A stretch of 64,000 nt of DNA from Rhyzopertha dominica (lineage: Eukaryota > Arthropoda > Insecta > Coleoptera > Bostrichidae), in NCBI GenBank assembly GCA_025024175.1, contig QCXZ01000041.1, positions 29,817,786-29,881,785 on the forward strand, in the 5' to 3' direction. Below are positions 24,401 to 36,400 of the stretch, one piece after another (positions within the stretch are counted from its first letter, which is position 1; each line of letters opens with the position of its first letter). The position numbers and the translations under genes are program-made. The notes under the pieces were generated by a model. The model was not told where the DNA came from and searched no databases. It saw only the letters and a list, made by a program, of their open reading frames with translations.

Positions 24401-27400
24401 TAGCACTAAATCACTACTTCACCAGGCGCCGCGGACAGGCGGTTGGATATTCATTAGCCGGAACTGCTTTCGGCATGATGCTAATGCCGCAAGCTATCCG
24501 GCTGCTGCTAGAGAATTTTGGGTTCAGAGGATCCATTTTAATCCTTGGTGGGAGCGCTTTGCACGCCTTGGTTGGCTCTGCCCTATTGCAGCCGGCCGAA
24601 TGGCATTTTGTACCGGAGAAGACACCAGTCGAAGAGGAAGGTGTGTATCACCAGGTCAGTATTTAGTAGTTTACCTGTCTTTTAGTGTCGCGCGATTTGC
24701 GCCGGCGTTGTTGGTGAAATCTGTTTTTCTTGTTCTACAGGGAATATCATTCTTCTTTGATTCCACCGAGGTAAAGTTGATGACGATGGTTTCGTTTACC
24801 CATAAGTTCTTATGACAAAGTTAACAAAAGCTGGTGTACTTTTAGATTATGATTTGTTTGTCGATAACACATTTATGTTTGTTCTTTTGAATTGCTTCCT
24901 GTGCTTGATTTTTTTGTTTTTAAGTTGGAGCTTGTTTAATTGAATTCTTTCACCCATACAATATCAGTTAAATACAGTTAATTCGTTTCTGCTGGGTGAA
25001 ATGTTTTGCACGCTATAATATAAACTAGCAGTATCAGGTCAGAGATTTCTTATTTTTCTTTCTGTATAATCACTAAAACTACTAGTAGTCCAGGAAAATT
25101 GTCTTTCCGCTTGATTTGTTTGTAAACGGTGATCTGTTTCCGAGAAGTTGTTAAACATACCTAAGAAATGACGGACTACGACAAGAACACACTAGTATCT
25201 GACAAATACATTGAGCCCTCTCTTAAAGAAAATACGGGTACAGAACTAAAAGGGGTTTGCTAAATATTACCACATAGAACATTCCATAGTAATAAAGAAT
25301 ATTTCCCATGAGAACTTCTGAGCCACCAAAAGCAAAAGCAGAGATTATATTTCTTATCTCTCCACGAACCTTCTCAAAACTTTAGCAGAAAACACGCATG
25401 CAACATCGGTCAGGAAGTTTCCTTTATTTGTGGTTGTGTTTGTATATGTAACTTTAAATTCACGAATAGTTGGCAGCCAGGAAAAAATGACGACAAATAG
25501 TAGTTTAGTAACGTTTCGCTTTCGAGATGGAAGCTGAGTTTATTAGCAAAAATTTGGTGTACATGTGGTTGACGATTCTACAATACGAAAGATATAAGTT
25601 TTACAATTTTAAAGGTATGTACATACTCAGGTTATACCATTTTTTTAATTGTAAAATATATATTTTTCTTATTGTAGAATCCTCGACCACATGTACATTG
25701 TAAACCAGAAAATGGCAAATTTTTGATAAATTAAAATGTAGTAAAAAATTAGATGGCAATGTCATCTGTCAGCATTTTAATGTATGTCGGTTCTTGCCCG
25801 CCTGCAAAAAGTACCGTGGGGGCCTGCTGTCAAGTTCACGTATGCAGGAGCCTGACAACTTGGTAAGAATACAGGTCACTTCCCTTAGGAAGTAGTCCCA
25901 GTAAGGCAGCTACATAGGTGTCTTTATATCATCATGTCAGTGTAATGCTGACAGATTACCATCTGATTTTTTACTAACATTTTGCTAATAAAGTCTGAGA
26001 AAGGTTTCCGCTCGAAACCGAAATGTTACTAAACTACTATTTGTCGCCATTTTTTGTGTTGTTGTTGTTGTGTGTTGCGAAAAATATGTATTGCAAGCAT
26101 TAAGCGATTTGAGAAAATCATCTTGTCCTTCTATAGAGGAAGATTTAGCTTTGATCCAAAAATTGATATGTATACTTTATGAAAGTAAGAAGTACGACGC
26201 CGTGGAGTCTATCCGTTGGCATCTGTTTGCCTAGGAGTGTTCACGGGAACAGCTTCCGCCAACACTTTCATCTTAGTTACCGATGATACGGCGTACTTGA
26301 TACGATTTCCAAATCCTAGTGCGTGTCTCAGAAAGTCATGCTTCAATTCTGTCGCCCTCCAATTTTGGCTTAGTCGCCAAAAAGGGCAAGATTGTTCCGG
26401 TCAAGTATACCGAGTTGCCCATAAAGACATTTTGTTCTTTAATAAATGCAATTGTAAAAATGGCTGGTAATCTTCCGCCCGCAACTGTGTAAAGAATGGG
26501 TTGATATGCACCGAACAGTGTAGACGCAAGGACCATGCCTGTCAAAATGGTACATCGTCCGACGACGACGACAGTCCCAGGAAAGATATTTCAGAGAAGA
26601 AGGCTTTGCAAATATCTGACCTGACCGTCCTGCTATAAACTTCCGTCCAACCCATTTCAAAGTAACTGAAAAAAGTTTTTAACACCGCGGCTGTTACACA
26701 GAAATGGCATCTTGTTATATACAATGATAAACTTTATGGCATGTGCGAGAAAATTTTGTGACGACCGGTAAGTCGCCATGTTGCTCGTTGGTAGGGTAGC
26801 GGGTCTGCGCCATGACTCGTGTGTGAGCAAGTGAATGGAGATTGGCGAGATGTTTTGGCAGGTCCTGTTTATTGTGACGTTGCCATGGCGTTTTCACATA
26901 ATCTTTACTACGCATGCGTCTGGCCCTACATGCGCGAGGATCACAAAATCTTATCATTACATTAAACTTCTAGGTAACTATGTATTTCTGTAGGCTGGCA
27001 TGGAAGTAGAGTGTAGACAATGTCCTGCAAACAGATCGTTTTTTTACAAAAAAAATCGAGCGGAACACATATCCTCAATTCACCCTCAATTCATCCTGGA
27101 GTATAGCTCTGAGTTGTTATTCTAACATAAATTGCTTGATTGCTGAAACAGTATCTAAACGATATGTATAAATCCCTTACCACATTAATTTATAAATCTA
27201 AATAGGTATTCCGGCAGATAAGCAAAAGTAAAGTAGGCGACTTCCTGAAATGCCTCGCTGGATTTACCCGGAGGATATTCTCCTCGCCAAATTCTCAGTT
27301 GTTAAATCCAGCCAAATATTTCGGGAAGTTGCCTACTTTACTTCTAGCGAAGGTGACAGCTTAGCTGCAGAAATACATATTTAGAATTTTACAAATTAAT

Positions 27401-30400
27401 GTGATAAAGGGTTTTTCATAAACCGTTTATATCTTAATAAAACCACACTCATTTAGCATTTCATTTATGCTGAAAACAGTGCATCATAAAATGTGTTAAT
27501 TAATTCGTTCTTACGAATCATTGCACATTTTAGGCTCCATAATATCTTTTTATAATATAACTGAGCAAAAATATTATCCAAACCATGATAAAACTTATCT
27601 CAAAATTTCAATTATATAATTGGCATTATTGTTGGTGTAACTTTATTTTAGAACAATAAGTTCATTATCAATCAACCTTATTGTATTATTACTTAGAAAC
27701 CAAAGCGTTGCTTAATGTTATTGCAAAGTTCGAATGTTTTATTTGCATACTCATTGTGCACGTGACTTTTGGCTTGTACTATGCATGCCGATTAGTTCTG
27801 CCGTTTCCATTTCACTGATGCAGTGATTTCTTTGGTCTTTTACTTTTCTTAGTTATTAGTTAAATGCAAGGTTATATTTAAATTGTCATTACACCTTCAC
27901 CATCATTTTCCCAGTAATCGTTGAATAGATTTTATCCGAATTAATTTTTAACAGGAAATGGAAACTATCAAGGAAACAGAAGACGAGGAAAATGAATCAC
28001 TTGAAGGACACAGTTTTTTGAAGGCTGACGTAAAAACTTTGGAGGAAATGGGGAAAATGCAGAATGCTCCTCTTAGTAGAAAGGCTACCTTTCCTAGAAA
28101 TTTCTCAACTATTAGTTTCTTGGCCCGAAAGCCGAAAGATGGTGATGAAACTCTGTCACTGGTTTCCAGCTATTCAAGGTTGGATGTTACCGGATCTAGC
28201 TTACACCTTCATCTAGAGGTAAGAATTCATATTTACGTTATTTAATTACAGGTATAATATCAATAAGGGCAATATCTACATTAGTGGGAAATATAATCAT
28301 TATATGTGAATCCCAATTATTACTGTTTATTTTTGCATTTTGGGTTGTTCTGTTTTTATTTACTTCCGTTTATTCTTTATATTGATGATTAGCAGTAACA
28401 CATAAACGAGAACGTACATGAACTAATTTTTAAAACACTACAATTCGGAGGGATGTGTCAATAATTTAAATTGAATATTGGGCAGAATCAAGTTCGGGGT
28501 GTTCAATCTCATTTTTAGTAAATAATCATTTCTAAACAGCCATTCTTAATACCAGCTGGCGATTAATTTATTTTAAAGTGCCGATTTTGGTATCTAGTGA
28601 GATGTTTTACGTGGCGTACATAAAAAATATTCACACTAGTAAACATCTAAGCAATAAGAAAATAAAAGTCGTTTGCACCTGCTTGATAATTTAGAAGTTC
28701 TGGGCGCAAATGACTTTTTTGGGAACACCGTTTCTAATTGACGTTTCAATTAAAATTGAGCTAGGAAATTTCAAAAATTTTGCACTTTTTACAGTAAAGG
28801 CAAAGTAAACCACTAACATCCGTGGCGTAAACTGAAAGCGGATTTGTAAACAAGGACATAAAAGAATCTTAGAAATAAAGGCTTCATCAAGAATTATAAC
28901 GATCCCAATTTAGAAAAATGTTCAGCATTGTGAAAACTCTTAAGTATTACCGTTGTCTGAATAATATTAATTAATAAATTAATATTATTCAGACAATGGT
29001 ATTACCTATACTGACTAACCGAGAAATAAAAAATACGTACCTACGTGATCTATAAATATAAAAAGAAATGCTAGGGTCAATCCATTCGCCTTTGTTTGGG
29101 CTCGTGAGGTAGGGATACCGAATAAATTGACCAGAGCGGACTGTCGCCTTAACCGCAGTGTGAGGAACAGATGCATAGATTTGTTCCCAATTCATCAGTT
29201 CCTGATTCATCAGTTGTAGCGTTTGGGCAGTTGACCTTTTCCAGGTAGGTACTCAAGTGTAGTTTCGTCAGTTAGCTATATACCTCTCGGGGGCCAGTGT
29301 GAATCGCCCTCAGTTACCGAAATAGGTATAAAAAGCCTAATGAGGGATACTAATCCTAACGATAAACTGCACTCAGTTCTGTCACAACTAGGTATTCACC
29401 TCAAAAGGTAGCAATCATCCACTTGTTGAAAATAACATTCGCCGGCACCCGCTCTCGTTTAAAATAGAAATAATACCCAAAATCGTTCGCTTTCTAACCA
29501 TTGTGATACAAAGTAATCATTACATTTAGTTATTCTTGGGTGGCATAAGAGCTAAAGTTGCACATTATCTAATATGTCTTGTGCTTTCACTATTTTCTCG
29601 ATATAATTTTACCAAATAAAGCTCTTGCAGTTTACGCCAAATACCCTGATTAAATTGAAAATTGCATTTTTTAATATTAACATTAGGAAACACTTCACGA
29701 AAAGCAGAAATTGTTGCCAGTTCATGATCCACTATTAGTTTTTTGGTTGGAAATCAGGAACTTTCACTTTTAAGAATTTAAAAATTCTCATGTAGTTATC
29801 CTTAGTTTTGTTGGGAAGTAACGCATAAATCGCTGGTACTACATTAGTACTTCCAATATCCGCATGTATTACGTAAACAACGAACGACAGCTTTTGAAGG
29901 TCCCATCTCCAAAAATGTGTCGACGTTCTGTAACACTTTTCCTCCGTTTTGGAAAAACTCTAATATTCTTTCTTCATAGCTACCATCAATTAAAATATTT
30001 TTCATATTTTTCAGGAATTACAATGTCTTCGCGGTGCTTGCGTTTTGTAATACCCAAAGACTTGTGTCGAGCCCGATATAATGAAGATGTAACTGACAAA
30101 AATTCTGGAACACTTGTTACAAAATCTAGTCCAATGTATTAGTTCTTCGCGAAAAATTTCAGGCACTGCTGTAGCTTCTTCACGAACCTTCTTTCTGACT
30201 TTGAAAAGATACAATTCTACATCATTTTTGCGCCAGGTTCATACGTGTGGTTATTGTTGAATTTCAAAACTTCAGAGAAGTTGGTATGAGTTGCTAGGCT
30301 TCCTGAACATTTTGGTTTGCAGCACTTCCAAAACACGTTGGAATTTTTATAGGTCTCTTTTTTGTTGAACTTATATCCATCGTAAAGAAGAACACTTCTT

Positions 30401-33400
30401 CTTCTTTTTGATTCAATCACTTTGACTTCCATAGTTAACACTTATTAGGTTGCTACACTGAAACTGAAGTCTGCACAAAAACTTCCAAACATTATTCGGA
30501 AATATTGTCTACTCCCTAAACTTTTCTCACACCTACAAATATATTTCACTTATCCAATGAAATCATAGATTAATACTATGTTACTAGAAACCCATTAAGA
30601 GATTCTACGAAAACCACCAAAGAAAATATTTTTACCTACCCGCCCCCTACCCCCTACCACTCAGTAATATGAATGACCCATTGATTAGTGGTTTATTTTT
30701 AAACATTTTAGAGCATAATTTTTGTAAAATTGAATATTTAAAACAAATTATTGAAAGGCTATTTCGGTTGATGAAACCTACCTAATGACCCACTGGGGCA
30801 ACTAAAAGATTATGTCCTTATCGAATTCTTACGGTCTTGTGGACATTTTCTAGGGATTAGACGCAAGAAATATTCAACTGAGGAATCGGGACAAAAGCAG
30901 GTAACTTTACAGCAAGTGATGAATCGGGAACTGACGAAATGGCACTTCACGGATGCATAANATGGTTTCGGTTTTAAGCGCCAAGTAGCGCTAATGTATA
31001 TACAAGACCTGCAAACCATACCAGTTCATCTGATCGTAAAAAGCATTAATATTTATAATTTTTTGACTAGTGTTAAATATTTAAAAAGATTTTAACTTTT
31101 GCCTCGTAAATCAAACTATGTATGTTTACTAACCAAATGTCATATTCATACCTGCCTTAAAAAAATTTTCAGTATTGTTCTAAACTGAACGATCGTTGTT
31201 TGTAAAGCAAATTGCTTTGAGTAACCATATAATAGGTTTTGATTGTGGCTGCGTATTGAGTTCATTCTTTTATGTCGGAATTTTATGATATGAATTTGTT
31301 TTGCAGGTGTTATTTAATTAACTAATAAATGCTTATTTTTTAAATTAAATTTGATTCATATAATACCGTTTTAAGACAGTGGGTTTCAAAAATTATATTA
31401 CTTAACTGATTGACGCCATCATTAAAGTATAGTGATTGGAGCCTCTCTTAGTATTTTTTTTCATAACCCTGTGAGTCATTTCAAATCGAGTAATGACTGC
31501 CCGGGTGATCGGCGCCTAAAGGTTTCCAAAAGTCTGAGGATGATCCTTGTATAAAACCACGCAATTTCTCGTGTCGCTTGACTTTAAAAGTTGATTGACG
31601 TCAATCAACGCTTTAAATGTGCAGCAGACGAATTTGGTCTTCTCTGGAGAAAGACGTTCCTAAAAACATTTGCTCTGTGCGGTTGTCAGTTGCAACAATT
31701 TATTTCCAGACTATATAGCTATACGAAACATACTTTCGCATTAAGTGATAATTAGATACTACTTGGCTTTTTATAAAAAGTTATCAAGACATACTGAATA
31801 CAGTCTTTCCTGAGACTTGTGGCTGTTCATGTTTTGATTGGGCTATTAATGAACATTTTGGGAAAAGTATGGTTATTAAACGTATACAAGTGACAGTATT
31901 TCGAAAAAAAAACAGAAGTTTTCATGTTTGCTGCGTACCGCCCCTTTCAAACGTTGAGCAAATATCACGGCCCAATTTTGCTTAAAGTCAGAGGACTTGT
32001 GGAAATGCATCTGCTATACCCTGGTTTTGGGGGTACTGCTATTGTTACTGATATCGCAGTGCTTGAAAATCGTCGAAGGAAGCTGAATCAGTGCATCAGT
32101 AATTCGGGCCACCACTTACGTGATACGTGAATGCTATAATCCTACATTTTACGAAAGAAGCACATACTCGCACCTATCTAGTTTGTGCAATGACTACATT
32201 TTGTACCAAGCTAATTTCATTGAATGGGGACAAGAACCTTATTTATTTCGCAAAAAAGGAAAGCTAATTGTTACACACTCTAAATATATGGAAATTTACC
32301 GCAAGTGATGGACGTGTAAATTGTTAATTTCGTGATTGATGATTTTATTCTACTAAAAGTGAGTCAGAACTAGCGATCTCTAAAACACAAAATTACTAGG
32401 AAACGCGGTAAATGGAAACAAATACCTTCAAGAAAAGAATTGAAAAATTGTTAATTTGCACTTAAGCCCTAGAAACTGATCTAGAAGATGGTTCTGTTTT
32501 TTAAACCTATATGTATAAGTGTGGCTGGCATAGCATTAATGATTATGCCAATAAATAGTATATAACATTTTTCTCAGTTTCATTTCATTTAAATTTTAAG
32601 AGGAATAATTTGCATTAATGTCACTTGCAAAGACTATTTCGTTGTTACAGTACTTAGCACAAAATTACACCAACAATATTTTGGGCCAATATTGGTTTAA
32701 ATTTGTACTTAGGTACCGTGTTGCCACTGCAATGCACAATAGTTGATCTAAACGACATGTAAATATTTACCTCATTTTTATGTGCTATATATACAAATCT
32801 GTTAAAGTTCCATCCAGTTAGGGCAACCTCTGCTCCCTGCAATTTGCACTAAATAGTTCATCTATTATCATCGTGAAACATCAGTGTTGATTGTTTCATT
32901 TTATTTTATTACTCTTTCTCTAAGAAGTTCATGGTACAATATTTTAAATCTTATTTTATTGCTCAGTAGCTCGCGACATTCCATTTTGGGAGTCTACACA
33001 CTTCATTATCACACTAAAATTATAAATAAATATTTTATAGCAGAACACAATACCGGCTGATATTGCGATACATTTGTTTGTTTTCCTGAAGTGCTAGATT
33101 ACTTAATTAATATGAATAATTATAAGAAATGTAACCATATAAGCAATTAGTATCGCCAATCAGTGTTATATCAAAAAAGAAAAGAAGGCTGCTATGCAAG
33201 TGCAGTCATCGGCTTATGCAAATACTTGTGTAAATTTGTCGTTATGGAGAATGGTATACTTGTAAAATCGTAGAGAAAATTTGGCAGTGTCAACCTTAAG
33301 AATAATCCAATCATCCAAAGTAGTTTTCTGTATCATGAATGCGGAAAGCGGGCCAATGGAGTTATGCAAGAGCCATCTGTGGCACAACTTGGGTAGCTGA

Positions 33401-36400
33401 CCTAACATCCTAACAATAAACCAGGTACCTGTTCATTACGTTGCAGGTGACCGGTATCTGTTGATTTACAATTTGTATACTAGATGGTACGGGAATTTAC
33501 TTATCGAAGTAGTGTATTTTTTAGTTATTTTCACTGCATACCTAATGATAAGTTTCTTTGGAGGCTCCCGCTTTTATGAAATTGTTTGAACAGGTTGTAG
33601 AATCATAGGTGTAGATTTTATCATTTTATTTTATTTAATACTTTAAATGACAGGTTTGCTTGCTACTGCTACATAACATAAATAACATTATTCGTTCGTT
33701 TCGCTACTTTTAATAGTCGTGTCCATTGATTATGTTATGTTAACATTAAACTGGCACAAATAATGTTTTCTCAACCGTCATTTCTTTGTGAGCGTTTTGT
33801 CAAATAGGCTGATTGCATTTAATATCGGTGAGATCTCCAAACTGTAAAAACGTTACGTGGTCGCTTCTTATTAAAGTAAAGGGTCGGTGTGTAAATATTA
33901 CAAAGGGTGACGTAGAGACGTCTATCTCAAATACATGGTAGATCAGGTAGATAATTTTGAGCTAAAATGAATATGACAAAAATCATTGTTATTTTATTTC
34001 GCTGTGCTATTCAAGTACTTACCGAGGGTACCGACTTACGTCGTCGTTCGTAAAGCCACCGCCAGATGAGTTATTATATATTGGCTATTTTCATAAAATA
34101 ACCTCCAAAGTGTAGCGCAAGCATATATAATTGAGATGGCGGGTGGAATATGCATTTCAGTGACTTTGACGGGGCTAGTAACTGACCTAAATTTGGCTTG
34201 TGTATGTGGCCGTACATTTCGGAATATTGCCTTCGAAATTCCCTGAGAAGCACATCTAAACCTAAAGTGCGTAGAGTACCTACCGGAATTGATTGCGCTA
34301 CCATGTCGAACATTACAGTTGCACATTATTTGCTGCATTTCCATTTACCGCTGATAGATCTCTATCCTTTCCATCCACGGCTTCAGCTGTTCGGTTTCTG
34401 TTGATTACATTACAGGGTGATTCAGGAGGAAGTAGCAATATTTTGGGAATGGTAGTATTCACAATTCTGAATAAAAAAAAAACTCATGTCGACTTATACT
34501 CTACATCGCTCCGTTTCAAAGATACAACGCTTAGAAGTTGTAATTAAACAATTAAACAATCACTTTTTCTGAAATATCTAAGTGATCTAGAAATATTCAA
34601 ATTTGAATTTCAAATACATTTTCATTTGCTTACGTTCACTGAGGGGTAGAAAACTCAAGGGTAGTTACCCTTTTCTTCTCAATAACTTTTCATCAATTAG
34701 TGGTTTCACGGTTCTGACCGAATTTTTGAAACCTATCATTCTTCTTACACAAAAAAGTTACTCTTCTTGTATGCCGATAAGATTAAGAGTTTTCGAGATA
34801 AACGGCATTTTATTCGTACATGCTTAAACAGAAATGGGATATTCGAATCACATCAGCAAGACTATGACAAATGAAACATACGATACTACTGTCACAATTA
34901 AGTACATTTTATTCAGATTCCAGTTTACAGTCAATCATGGCTAGTCTGTTTACACAAGCTGAATATGCCGATATGGTATTTGTGTATGGTACGCCCCGAA
35001 AAACGCTTTCCATATTCTTTAGAAGCAGCTGATGCACTCCGTTGGCAAAAACCATACACAAATACCATATCGGCATATTCAGCTTGTGTAAACAGGCTAG
35101 GTAGGATTGACTGTAAACTGGAATATTAACTAATTTTACTTAATATACAGTAATATCGTTTGCTTAATTTGTCATAGTCTTGCTGATGTGATTCGAATAT
35201 CCCTTTTCTGTTTAAGCATGTTCGAATAAAATGTCGTTTATCTCGAAAATGATGAATATTATTGACATACAAAAAAAGTTACTTTTTTGTGCTAGAAGAA
35301 TATTAGATTTCAAAAATTAGGTCAGAATCCGTGAAACCACTATGGAATGAAAAATTATTCAGAAGAAAAGAGTAACTACCCTTAAATTTTCTACCCCTTA
35401 GTGAATGTAAGAAAAAGAAAATGTGTCTGAAATCAGGCCTTTCTATACCTAAGATAATCTCCGGAATTTCAAATTTGAATATTTCTAGATTACTTAGACA
35501 TTTCAGAAAAAGTGGTTGATTAATTACAACTTCTAAGGGTTGTATCTCTGAAACGGAGCTCTTTAAGGTATAAGTCGATACCAATATTTTGTTCAGAATT
35601 ATAATTACTACCATTTCCCAAAATATTGCCGCTTCCTCCTGCGTCACCCTTTCCTTTCTGTTTCTGTTCGCACTCCGAGACCTAGTAGTGAAATTGTGCT
35701 CAGTAATAGCTTTTACAAGTAACAGGCTTTTAATACTGCCTTAAGTTGCAAGTCGGATGACCAGGAAGGTCAGGTCAACTGATTGAAATCAGTTTTATGG
35801 AACACTTTTAGTTTATATTTTGTCTGTAGTGATACTGAATATGTACATTGATAAAAACTAATCACGCATATCCCAAATGCAGGCACCTGAAGGAGAAAAG
35901 GTTCAAACACGAGATGGTCTGTACATGCGGAGGAACATGACATATCCTGGGGTCCCATTGATATCGCGTCACAAAATAGTGAAGGATTTCCCCCGACCGC
36001 CATCACCCGTGCAAGAACAGAAGAAAGATGGTACATTGTGGCAGCGTTTCGTTGAATTTATGGATTTGGACCTGCTGAAGGATCCCATATACCTAAATTT
36101 AATATTCGGGCTCTCAATATTTTACGTTGCGGAGCAAAACTTCAAGATGGTGGTGCCATTCTTCTTTTCTAGCATCGGCTACGATAAAAAGGACCAAGCG
36201 ATGTTTCTATCGGTGCAAGCTGCAACCGACATCTTGGCTAGACTCATACTGCCGCCAATATGNGATCGATTAACTGTAACCAAGAGAACTCTGTTCATGG
36301 GAGGAATTTTTGTGCTTGGTATATGCAGATCAGGTAAATAATTAAACATTTTGTTTGTTTGCATAATAGGAGAAACAGGTGAAGGTTCACGAGGTGTAAG

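Noticed and set aside
24641..24646. Alternative exon 3 donor AAG|GTGTGT in gene 1
   Set aside because: It gives phase 1, which does not match the phase-0 acceptor of exon 4 or of the candidate micro-exon.
26215..26724. Minus-strand hydrophobic frames (26545-26336 and 26724-26542)
   Set aside because: They look membrane-like (for example TGMVLASTLFGAYQPILY) but are in different phases with stops, and no family could be recognised; not listed as a gene.
31924..32308. Two consecutive + strand frames as a small gene or transposase
   Set aside because: No motif recognised and they are in different phases; left as unassigned intronic sequence.
34603..35647. Open frames within the fold-back arms (for example 34603-34827 and 35647-35303)
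   Set aside because: They are translations of the mirrored non-coding leader; the two arms give related peptides in opposite orientation and there is no conserved domain.
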